In this document: piece after piece, positions 53,971 through 64,000 of the stretch
How positions within the stretch are numbered: the stretch's first letter is position 1
How the letters are laid out: every line of letters starts with the position of its first letter
NCBI GenBank assembly: GCA_034770075.1
Contig: CM068386.1
Coordinates: forward strand, 45,607,990-45,671,989
Origin: Aralia elata
Taxonomy: Eukaryota > Streptophyta > Magnoliopsida > Apiales > Araliaceae
DNA: 64,000 nt
Direction: 5' to 3'
The notes under the pieces: model-generated
Database searches by the model: none
Told to the model about the DNA's origin: nothing
What the model saw: the letters and a program-made list of their open reading frames with translations, nothing else
Made by a program: the position numbers and the translations under genes

Positions 53971-56900
53971 CTTAGTGCTCAGTAACTCTTCAATCACTTA
54001 AATATTTAGATCAACCATGACGATCAGGAGGCCTCACGCATAAAAGCTAGCTAGTGGGTTCTGTTCGCAGCGGTAATGATTATCAATTTTTCCTTCGGAC
54101 CACTTCGACAAGGTGAACATCACTTCAGCAAACATGGTTTCGTTCTGATAGAAAATACTTTCGTCATGCGTGGTCAGTAGGCAAAATCTCATCTTCGGCG
54201 TACATATAAAAGCTAAGTTAATTTCTTTTATCAACTCATATCGATACATATACATGTGCATTTAATTACTATAATATAATTATAATAATCATGTGATGAC
54301 CATGTGCCTGTTCACTTTGAAAAGGAAGAAGTCACCAATAATTTCATCACTTCCTTTGCTGCAAGACGTGGTGCCTTGATTCACCAGAAATTATTAAGAA
54401 ATATCATTATATCCATACCAACAAAGTATACTGTACATGCACCCACTTTTATCGGCATGTGTGTATTATTGTATATATGGAGGAAGGTGTTTTTCTGTGA
54501 AGGAAAACTCTAGTAATAAAAGGAGGAAGAATGCGGCAAAATGGTGGCTTCGGCATGCCAAAATAAATGTTGAGGTGGCTTCGGATTCGGACGTCTTCGA
54601 GACTTGGGTTAATTTTTGTACCACCTCGACGCCAGCTCCGTCTTCAAGAACATCGGCCCCAACTTCGACAAACCACTATCCGACTTCGGTAAGAAGAGAA
54701 ATTAGCCAACCACGGTTAATCAAAGTTTGAAAGAAATGCCTCTGGATAAGCACGGATCTCTTCGGGCAAGCGCGGACTTCGATCGCGGTTCTTTGGCAAA
54801 ACAATTTTGGATTTCAAGCAAAAGCAAAAGTTCACCCCTCTGATGTCTTTGGTGAGTTGGGGTCAACACTTATGGGTCAAATATATGATCATCTCCTATT
54901 TTCGGCCTTAGAAATTCACACTGTCTTCAAATCTATTGGCATCAATAACACCACTCATCGACGTCAACTATCATAAGAAGCCCATCCTATGATTCCTCTT
55001 CGGCCGCTTCATGCACAGCTTCGTCTTTTTCAATAAATAGGATCCCACTGTTGAAGCAAGTGGACTTCGGGAAAAGAAAACAAGTGAAAAGTAGGGGGGC
55101 ATGCAACACCCGTTATCGTCCGATGGACTTAGACCATGGGAGTCAGAAATTTCCAGAAGGAGACAAAAGGGGGAGAAGCCCCACCAGTACTCACTTCGGG
55201 TTCGGCATAGTAACCCATTCCACTTCGGACTACCTTGGCTCGCCAAGGTAACTTCGACGCCTCCCACGAGCTCCTTCGGCGAATCGAATCGGCGAAATAA
55301 ATAGTTTCGGCAATCGTCGAGGCCTCTATGGCAAATCCTCTTCGGGGAGAAGAGCTTCCTCTTCGGCTTCGGCAATTCCTTTTAGGATGGGTGAGCTTCA
55401 GCTTCGGCGAATCGAATCGGCGAAATGAATAGCTTCGGCAGTCGTCGAGGCCTCTACGGCGAATCCTCTTCGGGGAGAAGAATTTCCTCTTCGGTGAATC
55501 CTCTATATGTCTCATGGTGTCATTACAAAGAGGCAAACTCCACCTGGGATTTTAATCATAAGAAGCAAGGGTTGGATTTCTTTTAATGGTAAAAACAGAA
55601 CATGGAATTTGGGCAAGATTGATGTTGCATTTCTTGCATGTTATTCCAGGGGGTTGTATGTTGCGGGCCATTGGGAGGGTAGGTTGGGTCTGCAGTCATT
55701 TTTTTTTACTATTGGGATGATTAATAGTGACATGTTTTGGGATGGGCTATTTTTGGAAAGGTGACTTCTTTCTTGTTGTTCATGTAGCATGACTTCGGGT
55801 TCGGCAATTTAAAAAGAAAATTGATCTGTTCAAGATGTTGAACAAGGCAGCTAGACTTAATATCCTGAAGAATGAAAGCAACCCAACATTAGATAAATTA
55901 TTACGGGTTGAAGAAATATTTTCAGCCAAGAGAGAGCTATCGGACTGTATTAGTTAACTTGGGAGCGTTTAAGGTTCCGTTGTACGGGGCTAGATCAAGC
56001 TCAGTTGCACCTACCAATGGATTACAAGATCAATTGACACTACACCAAACTAAAAAACCGGCAGTTTGAGATTCGGACACTTCAGCAAAGTGCTTCAGCT
56101 TCGGAAATCCTTGTTGGCTGGAAGCAGTTTTGTGCTTGTAATATTATCTAATTTGTGCTTCTTATTCATCCAATTGTTAGATTGCTGCCGATTTTGCCAT
56201 GCCATCTCTGAATCCTATCTCTTGGTCTTTATGGGTAATTGCTGCTTTTTGACCCACGTGTGCCACACATGATGGCTTTTATTTTGGTTGGGCAGGGCCG
56301 TCGTGGGACTTGATGTGAAGGAAAGGGACGGTGAAGAGCATGTATTTGAGAAGTCATGGGGAGGTCCCCTCCGTACTCGGGTCGATGTGGCGGTGGTGGG
56401 ATCAGATAGCGATGAGGGTGCAGTTAATGAAGGCGGAAAAGGAAGGGTACATGGTATCGCTGGTGGGGGATGGCTCGGATCACCGTCGGATCATTTCGGT
56501 CATGACAAATTTGAGGCTTGAAGGGACTTCTATGACCGAACCTTACCTGACCAAAGGCTGTAACAGGGAGAACCCAACTTTTCTCCAAACAAATCTGGTC
56601 TCTCTTTGATGAAGTCATATATGTATTCAGTGAAGCAAGCGCCAAAACCTCTATGGCCCGAACTTTCTTTGATTGAACCCCCCCTTCGAAAAATAAAACC
56701 AAACCAACCTTGTTGGTTGGGACAAATTTATTTACCAAGCTACTATTCAATTCACATCAGCGAATTTTATTGCATATCACTCCACTTCGGCAAAGCTAGT
56801 ACGCAAACTATTCTTTAAATCACTAGTTGCGTAATCAAGGGGGTCAGGTGAGTAAAAGGTGCATTGTTGCTCACGTTCTACAAAGGTCGCCACGCAAGTG

Positions 56901-57082
56901 ATAATAGTTCGTGTACACCCATTGTCACGAGCCAATATCAATTTTCTACATGCTTCCCGAAGCCATCCAAATCCTTCGGCAATATCAGAATCAGTTATAT
57001 TACGGATCAAAATGACACCAAGTCATATACCAATCTAAAGAAGTCAAAACATCCTCCGAAGCGGTCAAGCATCCTTCGGAGA
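53971..57082. other. D internal region, non-coding or unrecognised
   Basis: No retroviral domains occur. CTTCGG occurs more than twenty times. Short open frames exist (for example minus 57010-56777, WLREACRKLILARDNGCTRT; plus 55507-55764), but none is recognised; they could be captured sequence or chance. Two near-identical segments lie at 55274-55366 and 55402-55494. Confidence 0.6.
55274..55494. repeat. Direct duplication inside D (128-bp offset)
   Basis: CTTCGGCGAATCGAATCGGC starts both copies (55274, 55402). Both include GTCGAGGCCTCTA and CCTCTTCGGGGAGAAGA and end CTCTTCGG. They differ by point changes. Confidence 0.8.
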
Positions 57083-58110
57083 GGTCAGGCCTCCTCCACA
57101 GAGATCAGGAACAGGCCTTCGAGCCGTTCCCAATAAATTGGTCAGGCGGTGGTGCCGATCAGGAACAGGCCTTCGAGTCGTTCCCAGTAAATTGGTCAGG
57201 CGGTGGTGCCGACCAGGAATAGGCCTTCGAGCCGTTCCCAATAAATTGGTCAGGCGGTGGTGCCGACCAGGAATAGGCCTTCGAGCCGTTCCCAATAAAT
57301 TGGTCAAGCGGTGGTGCCGATCAGGAACAGGCCTTCGGGCCGTTCCCAGTAAATTGGTCAGGCGGTGGTGCCGACCAGGAACAGGCCTTCGAGCCGTTCC
57401 CAGTAAATTGGTCAGGCGGTGGTGCCGACCAGGAACAGGCCTTCGAGCCGTTCCCAGTAAATTGGTCAGGCGGTGGTGCCGACCAGGAACAGGCCTTCGA
57501 GCCGTTCCCAATAAATTGGTCAGGCGGTGGTGCCGATCAGGAACAGGCCTTCGAGTCGTTCCCAATAAATTGGTCAGGCGGTGGTGCCGATCAGGAACAG
57601 GCCTTCGAGTCGTTCCCAGTAAATTGGTCAGGCGGTGGTGCCGACCAGGAATAGGCCTTCGAGCCGTTCCCAATAAATTGGTCAGGCGGTGGTGCCGATC
57701 AGGAACAGGCCTTCGGGCCGTTCCCAGTAAATTGGTCAGGCGGTGGTGCCGACCAGGAACAGGCCTTCGAGCCGTTCCCAGTAAATTGGTCAGGCGGTGG
57801 TGCCGACCAGGAACAGGCCTTCGAGCCGTTCCCAATAAATTGGTCAGGCGGTGGTGCCGATCAGGAACAGGCCTTCGAGTCGTTCCCAGTAAATTGGTCA
57901 GGCGGTGGTGCCGATCAGGAACAGGCCTCCGAGCCGTTCCCAATAAATTGGTCAGGCGGTGGTGCCGACCAGGAACAGGCCTTCGAGTCGTTCCCAATAA
58001 ATTGGTCAGGCGATGTTGCCGATCAGGAACAGACCTTTGAGTCGTTCCCAGTAAATTGATCACGCGTTAGTGCTGATCAGGAACAGGCCTTGGAGTCGTT
58101 CCCAACAATT
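57083..58110. repeat. 54-bp tandem array in D (about 18 units)
   Basis: Unit starts with GGTCAGGCGGTGGTGCCGA are spaced exactly 54 bp from 57140 to 58004, with a degenerate unit before (57083) and after (58058). Variants at four sites (GAT/GAC, AACAGG/AATAGG, GAGCC/GAGTC/GGGCC, CAGTA/CAATA) recur in the same order in two blocks. Because 54 is a multiple of three, long open frames run on both strands (300 and 332 codons); these are repeat artefacts. Confidence 0.95.
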
Positions 58111-58164
58111 GATTCTTGGACTTTCAAATGATGTACTCTTCCGATTAAATGTTCCATTGAAACG

Positions 58165-58180
58165 AAAGACTGGGGGGCAA
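58165..58180 (+). other. D polypurine tract
   Basis: GAAAGACTGGGGGGCAA directly precedes the 3' LTR start TGTTAGGG. Confidence 0.8.
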
Positions 58181-58648
58181 TGTTAGGGTGTGTTTTATTA
58201 GGCCCAAATACTATAAAGGGCTGAGGTATTATTTATTGGGTCACCTAAGATGATTGGGCCGGAGGAGGAATTATTGGGCCCAGATGATGTGGGAGGCAGT
58301 GGTTTGCAGAGAGGGGACATCTCCACATGGGGGATAGAGTAAGCAACTGGAGTATATGTCAGTACATAATTCGACATCATTAAATTACTGTTCCCAAAGG
58401 CGTGACGTCAGTCGGGTAACCCCTATAAGTACAAGGCTTAGAACCCATTTTACAGGTAATAATTATTTTACGAGCACAAGAGCACACAACCTCCATTGTT
58501 AAAACCTTGTTCGGCTTGTACTAATTCTCACGCCTGAGCTATCCCCCGGTGGCAAAACCACCCGGAACTCTCAGTGTAATATCGTTATTGTGCAGGATTG
58601 ACGCGCCCTTGGTGATTGAAGCGCGTGAACGAATTCTTGGCGTTAACA
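58181..58648 (+). repeat. D 3' LTR (468 bp)
   Basis: Nearly identical to 53485-53952. It is followed by TATAT (58649-58653), the right target duplication. Confidence 0.95.
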
Positions 58649-58884
58649 TATATATATATCAAAAATTGTAATATCCATCAATTCTATCAAAACAGTAACT
58701 ATTTAGTTCAATAACATGGGACTCTATTCTTTTATTTTCTTTTTCGTTTTTAACCAACATTGGACTCTACTTTGATTGATAATTTTGTCTATCCAGACAT
58801 TCAACTATTGAACAAAATAGATGACTTTACTTGGTTGATATACGTGAGGTCATGCATTCATTATGGATTTTTTTGTTACTTATT

Positions 58885-58887
<3 letters not shown>

Positions 58888-58939
<52 letters not shown>
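58888..58939. repeat. (TA)n microsatellite
   Basis: About 25 TA units. Its right end abuts a MITE-like terminus. Confidence 0.95.
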
Positions 58940-58941
<2 letters not shown>

Positions 58942-59126
58942 TTCATTTCAAAATAATAAAATCAATATTAAAATTTGATACAAAAATATTGATTTTTTGT
59001 TATTATAAATATTATAAACTATAAAAATACTACTAATAATGAGATTTATTGTTTTCGAAACACAAATAAATCATGTCATAATTTATAAATATCTTAAATA
59101 GATCATATATTTTGAAAATGAGGGAG
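58940..59126. mobile_element. Stowaway-like MITE, left end degraded
   Basis: The right end ATTTTGAAAATGAGGGAG then TA inverts to CTCCCTCATTTTCAAAAT. The left end CATTCATTTCAAAATAATAA matches it apart from the terminal CTCCC, which is lost next to the TA array. Confidence 0.5.
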
Positions 59127-59471
59127 TATCCATTGTTTATTATTTTTTATTTATCACCTTATTACTCTATTTCTATATATAATTAATAACATAATTGCCA
59201 ATAAATAGAATTGCAATTGCAAATCTTGTACTTGGCACAAGACACTAAACTAGTACTTATTATAATTACACAAACAACAATCTTTTGTATGAATCAATTG
59301 AGAATATTTAGTTGCTACTAAGTTGACTCATATACAGTGACTATTTATTAAGAGGTTGATTTTAAATGGAGACTTATAGGATTAACATGAAAAACTTATG
59401 TATTAAAACCAAACTTTTGTTTTTGAGGAACCGAACTAAGACGTTGGATGTCCTATTAAACGATAGTTTTG

Positions 59472-59511
<40 letters not shown>
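59472..59511. repeat. (GT)n-(TA)n microsatellite
   Basis: About nine GT units run into about eleven TA units. Confidence 0.95.
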
Positions 59512-59677
59512 TACTGGAATCTATATTCATCAATATGTAGTTGGTGTTGTATGGAGTTGGTGAGGTAATTTATTTTTCTTTTTAGGAGTTAAAAGGAGGC
59601 ACAATTCTAGCTATATTTAATTAGCTTTCCATTATTTTTTCAGGACAAAGTCAAGGAATTAAGCTTAGAATATTTAT

Positions 59678-60381
59678 AGGGTGTCGATATATGCATACCT
59701 TACCGTAATAGTTGCACACCCAAATATGTTAACGAGACTATATTATCCTTAATATACCTAAAATAAATTTTAACCATTTACTCTTTATCCATTTTGCCTT
59801 ACTTTTGTTATACATCATATTTATAAGATAGAAGGTGTATATACCTACTTAGCCAAAACTTAATTTTCAACCATATTTAGAATTGACATTCAAACAAAAA
59901 AAAAACATATATAGAATTGAACAAATATATTAAATATGTTATCTTTTTACAATTTTACTTAATAGTATTCATTTTTTTATTTGAGATCTTTTATAATATA
60001 ATTTTAAAAAAATTGAATTAAAGATTAGAACACAAAAATATTAGAAAAAATAAAAAAGATTTATAAGAGTAAACCTTCATGTTCTTAAGACATAGACATG
60101 ATATATAATTTAGTTTGCTATTTTATTAAAGTACCCATAATATAGTTTATTGGTCCATCTAATTCAAAAGATTTATTTTGAGTTGAAATAAAGTTATAAA
60201 AATTTAAAATTCAAAGAAAATAGAAAACTATTTAGACTTGTTTTAGAAAAACTTTCAATTAAAATAAACAAGTGATAAATATATTAATTCGCTTCTCATT
60301 AATTAAAAGAGTAATATAGGATCCCTTTAGTATACAAAGGTGTGTAACAATCAACTTAGGGTGTGCATATATCACTACCCT
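59678..60381. mobile_element. MITE/foldback element, about 0.7 kb
   Basis: The left arm AGGGTGTCGATATATGCATA pairs with the inverse of the right end (AGGGTAGTGATATATGCACA), and the match continues through GTTGCACACCC against GTTACACACC. ATTTAT adjoins both ends and may be a target duplication. There is no coding capacity. Confidence 0.6.
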
Positions 60382-60516
60382 ATTTATATCTGAAAAAAAT
60401 ATAATATATTTTTTCCGTTTTAAATTATAAGATCACTTTTAAAAGTCAATATAAGATATTATCATATTTGAAATTGGTATAATTAATTAACAATTATGAA
60501 GATTTTGTAATTAATA

Positions 60517-60774
60517 CTCCTTTCGTCCGAGGATAAAAGTCCTCCATTGACTTTTATGGTCAAATTGACCATTTTTCAAATCAATATTTTTTATTATTCT
60601 TTTATATATATGTAAAAAACCTATAAACATTATAAACTACATACAATTTAGTACTAATCTCAATGTTAGTTTTTTTGAAAATCTAAATATATATGTTTAA
60701 TGGTTAATTTTAAAAATGGTCAATTTGACCACAAAAGTCAATGAAAGATTTTTATCTTGAGACGAATGGAATAG
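60517..60774. mobile_element. Stowaway-type MITE (258 bp)
   Basis: CTCCTTTCGTCCGAGGATAA and the inverted right end CTATTCCATTCGTCTCAAGA flank a long inverted repeat including GGTCAAATTGACC-type arms. TA lies at 60515-60516 and 60775-60776. Confidence 0.8.
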
Positions 60775-61633
60775 TACTTTTTAGATAATTTACAATATTT
60801 ATCATTATATCGAGGGGCCGTTTGATAACTCTTAAGAGCCCCTTGATAGGCTTTAACTCTTTTTTGGTCAGCCGAAAAATTGAAACAATGCACTTGATAA
60901 AAGTCTGAATGAGAACAAAAAGCTCTATTCAACAAATAAGCGTCTTGCTTTTTCGATCAGAAGGTCACTGAATAACTTTTTTACAAAACTATTCTCCCAT
61001 AGTAGAACGAATAACATACTTCTGATATCCTTCATCTTTTTTTCTCTCTATTCGTTTTTTTTCTCCCCTTTTCATCTTTACACTGTGTTTTCTATCATCA
61101 TCGCCTCTGTACATCACTATCCCTCCTTGCTTTGTGTTAAAAATAAAAGAAGAGTTGTGGATTGAAAATGAGGTTATGCCGAGGTAATAGAGGAGGAGTA
61201 GGAGTAACTAGCAGGTTGTTGATTATGGTGATGAACTTGATGGTAAACTGGAAGGGAGTATGAGAAAGAGAAGCGGATTGAGTTTTGCCACTGTACACTG
61301 TTTTATAAAGCAACCAATTTAAATATTTATAGGCTACACCTTGAGAGTGTGACACGAATGTTACTTTTTCATTTTCCACCCACTGGCTACTACTAATTGC
61401 CTTCTTTATCTTTTTTTATTGCTTATGGTTTGATGAGGAATTGAATGTCCGGAGGGTCAAGTAAAATATTTTAAAATGTATAAATAAATAAATTGATAAA
61501 TAGATGAAGGCAATTGAAATAAGAAATGCCCAAGTACATTTTAAACTTTATTTAAATATTTCTGAAAATATGATTATATATGTATCCTATTAAAAAATAA
61601 ACAAAATTATTGTACTTTGTATAATCAGAATTA

Positions 61634-63240
61634 TTATGCTGCTTTAATTGCATACTAACTATATAACAAACGTGTTCAAAGTTCAAAAGGTTAAAATAGG
61701 AAAATGAATCTATTCAAATGTTTAATGCAGATAATTATTAAACACTAGCCTTTTCATTCAGTATTCAGTTTTCATACAAAATCTCTGTGTCATTCAACTC
61801 ATTCAAATATTCAGAGTTTTGCATTCAGTTTTATCTAACAACCCCTAAGATTACATGAATTTGTTTCAATTGAGTTTGAAATTTTTTTAAATTTACTCCA
61901 AAAACTCAATAATAGCTTTATATTTTGGAACATAAGTACTACTATTTTATAACACCAACCAATTATGTATTATATTATGAGCTTAATATATATATGTATA
62001 TATAAAAATATAAGAATCAACTCCTTTAATTTATGTATTTTTTTAAAAAAAAATTAGAGGTTATTGAATTGATTTTTGTTTTCTTTCGTGTAAAGCTGAC
62101 TTAGAAACATTCCTTTGCTTGGCACGGGATTTTGAGCTAGTTTAAAATAAAACAATATTCTCAATCTTTTTACGATTACTATATTAACAATTTATCATTT
62201 TTAAGCATAAACATAGAACAAAAATACATTTTTAATATTTGTAAAAAAAAAGTTATAAATGTGACTTTTTCTATGAACTAGAAGGAATAAAGATAGTCAA
62301 ACGAGACGAATGAAGTAAGAGATAACCATCGACATAAAGATTGGTGGAATAGAATTGGTAAGAAAATAGAATAGAGAAGAGAACAATTTATTTCATTTCT
62401 GATAGGAATAACTCATTTATGTTGCTTTAATTGCATACTAACTATATAACGAACTTGTTCAAAGTTCAAAAGGTTAAAATAGGAAAATGAACATATTCAA
62501 ATGTTTCAGGCAGATAATTATTAAACACTCTTTTTATTCAGTATTCAATTTTCATACAAAATCTCTATGTCATTCAAACTCATTTAAATATTCAGAGTTT
62601 TTCATTCAATTTTATCAAACTACATGGCCATAAGATTACATGAATTTTCTTAAATTTACTCCAAAAACTCAATAATAATTTTATATTTTGGAACGTAGAT
62701 ACTACTATTTCATGCTTGAAAACTAACAATCCTAGAACTTTTCTTCAAAAAATAAAAAACTCTAGACGTTATAACCAACCAATTATGTATTATATTATGA
62801 GCTTAATATATGTATATATAAAAATATAAGAATCAACTCCTTTAATTTATATATTTTTTGAAAAATAATTTTAGAGGTTATTGAATTGATTTTTGTTTTC
62901 TTTCGTATAAAGCTGACTTAGAAACATCCCGTACTTGGCACGAGGTTTTGAGTTGGTATAAAATAAAACAATATTCTCAATATTTTTATGATTACTATAT
63001 TAGCAATTTATCATTTTTAAGCATAAACATAGAACAAAAATATATTTTTAATATTTGTAAAAAAAAGTTATAAATGTGACTTTTTTATGAAATAGAAGGA
63101 ATAAAGAAAGTCGAACGAGACGAATGAAGTAAGAGATAACCATCAACATAATGCTACATTTAGATTGGTGGAATAGAATTGGTAAGGAAATATAATAGAG
63201 AAGAGAACGATTCATTTTATTTCTGACAGGAATAACTCAT
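61634..63240. repeat. Tandem duplication of about 0.8 kb
   Basis: Copy 1 61634-62416 and copy 2 62417-63240 are colinear: GCTTTAATTGCATACTAACT starts both, GACGAATGAAGTAAGAGATA is near both ends, and AATAACTCAT closes both. Copy 2 has an extra segment of about 60 bp near 62715-62775. Divergence is moderate. Confidence 0.85.
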
Positions 63241-63358
63241 TTCATAAAATTCACAAACTTAGTGATAATGAGAATAATTCACTATATTTCAATATAACAA
63301 TTAATTTTATTTTTTTTCATTCCATTCCACCTTAATTTCCTGCTATTCAAACGTAACA
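63152..63358. mobile_element. Short MITE-like element (207 bp)
   Basis: TGCTACATTTAGATTGGTGG at the left and inverted TGTTACGTTTGAATAGCAGG at the right form imperfect terminal inverted repeats of a kind common in plants. The equivalent sequence in copy 1 of the tandem duplication is cut short at the duplication junction. The superfamily is not certain. Confidence 0.5.
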
Positions 63359-63362
63359 ATAG

Positions 63363-63474
63363 TATAGAGAGAGTCAGTGTAACTTAAAAATAAGAAAGTG
63401 TTCCTTCTTTTCATTTTTAATATCAACTCTTCTTACGCATTTTCCTGTGTCATTGAAAAACAGAACAAAGTTTT
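63363..63474. repeat. Dispersed repeat shared with 30028-30147
   Basis: GTATAGAGAGAGTCAGTGTA and AAGAAAGTGTTCCTTCTTTT are close to the words at 30030-30085 in the same order, as is CATTGAAAAACAGAACAAAG. Confidence 0.6.
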
Positions 63475-63777
63475 TCTTAATTGTTTTTTGGAATCTCCAC
63501 TAAATGTCTTCAATAGTCCATTTTCATTTAAAAGAGCAATCAATACATATTATACATATGGGAGATAATCCATACCCACAGCTGATTATGGATCATTTCT
63601 TGGTCACTTGATTTCTTATCGTTCATCTCAAATAACAATGGCTCAGATTAAAGTAGAAGGATGAGTATCCACAATAAATTCTTGTGGATAACTTTTAACG
63701 TTCAAAGTTAGACCACTCATTCTCTTTCCTAACTCAATTTTTTTTCTTTCAATCTCAATTTTGGTCATTTTAACTGA

Positions 63778-63800
63778 AAATATATATATATATATATATA
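63778..63800. repeat. (TA)n microsatellite
   Basis: Eleven TA units. Confidence 0.9.
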
Positions 63801-64000
63801 CAAAGAATCTTGTTTTGAAGATTTTGATGAGAGCTTTCTAACGATATATAGATTGACAATTTTGGATTTGTAACAAAAAAAATTATTAAATTTTAAAACT
63901 TTTGAATAAAGAGAAAAAGTTAAGTTAGAGGAGAGAATGAGTAATATGACTTTTAATGTTCAAAGTTATCCGCAAGAATTTTTTGCTAATATCAATTACT

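Larger units (their letters stand above)
53485..58648 (+). mobile_element. Young non-autonomous LTR retrotransposon D (5164 bp)
   Basis: Two 468-bp LTRs (53485-53952, 58181-58648) differ at two positions by eye. PBS is TGGCGCTAGAAGGAGGG at 53954, PPT GAAAGACTGGGGGGCAA ends at 58180, and the target duplication is TATAT in a TA-rich site. The 4.2-kb interior has no gag, RT or integrase. LTR ends, PBS, PPT and post-PBS words (AGTGCT...TTCAATCAC) resemble A, so a Tat-type partner probably supplies proteins. The interior contains CTTCGG-rich sequence, a 128-bp-spaced duplication and a 54-bp array. Confidence 0.9.
58654..64000. other. AT-rich flank without recognised genes
   Basis: It holds microsatellites, MITEs and a tandem duplication listed separately. 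ORFs are short and AT-driven. At 60813-61848 a GGGGCCGTTTGATAA start and an inverted GGGGTTGTTAGATAA end, with several ATTCAG words near the right end, hint at a hAT-like element; this is weak. Confidence 0.6.

Noticed and set aside
57065..58063. Long open frames on both strands (332 and 300 codons)
   Set aside because: They exist only because the 54-bp repeat is a multiple of three and lacks stops. They repeat one 18-residue unit, have no domain and occupy an LTR element's 3' region.
57083..58110. CRISPR-like array
   Set aside because: Units are contiguous with no unique spacers, in a plant retroelement.
60813..61848. Complete hAT-like transposon
   Set aside because: Only weakly matching ends and ATTCAG words; no transposase and no clear 8-bp duplication.

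Overview
This is plant nuclear DNA, most likely from a eudicot: AT-rich, with (TA)n and (CT)n microsatellites, Stowaway-type MITEs and nested LTR retrotransposons. I recognise no cellular protein gene, rRNA, tRNA or CRISPR array. Almost every long reading frame belongs to a retrotransposon or is a shadow of one. The abundance of solo LTRs, self-nesting and CRM-type chromoviruses fits heterochromatic, possibly pericentromeric DNA.

Left stack (1-28080). A decayed minus-strand Sirevirus-like Ty1/copia element (E) carries a Tekay/Del-type LTR at its left end (726-1975), itself split by another such LTR (1-725). E's gag is split by a 20.5-kb minus-strand Angela/Tork-like copia element (F, 5860-26376, target duplication CTTCT). 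F was later hit by three Tekay-type solo LTRs of 3.6-3.9 kb: 8269-12171 (ATCTC), 14386-17967 (TTAGT) and 20819-24751 (AGTTC).

Middle stack (30793-52305). A plus-strand Ty3/gypsy element of the Tat lineage (A) has the dual RNase H typical of that group. Its gag is split by a CRM-type chromovirus (B, 32759-46444), whose gag is split in turn by a young antisense CRM-type element (C, 35070-41876, target duplication CCCAA). C has two LTRs differing at only three sites by eye, and one in-frame stop between gag and pol. A's integrase is cut off by a truncated F-family LTR (50009-51123). Just beyond lies a possible relic of the antisense ORF known from Tat elements.

Right side. D (53485-58648) is a very young non-autonomous LTR element with no gag-pol. 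Its LTR ends and primer-binding site resemble A's, so A-type elements probably mobilise it. It carries a 54-bp tandem array of about 18 units with higher-order structure. The remaining 5.3 kb is AT-rich DNA with MITEs, foldback elements and a tandem duplication of about 0.8 kb.

The best leads are: a hairpin, splice-acceptor-like site and Lys-rich short reading frame conserved in Tekay LTR copies; GC-rich palindrome clusters in unrelated retroelement families; the D satellite-like array; and the antisense B/C pair, which could form long dsRNA.
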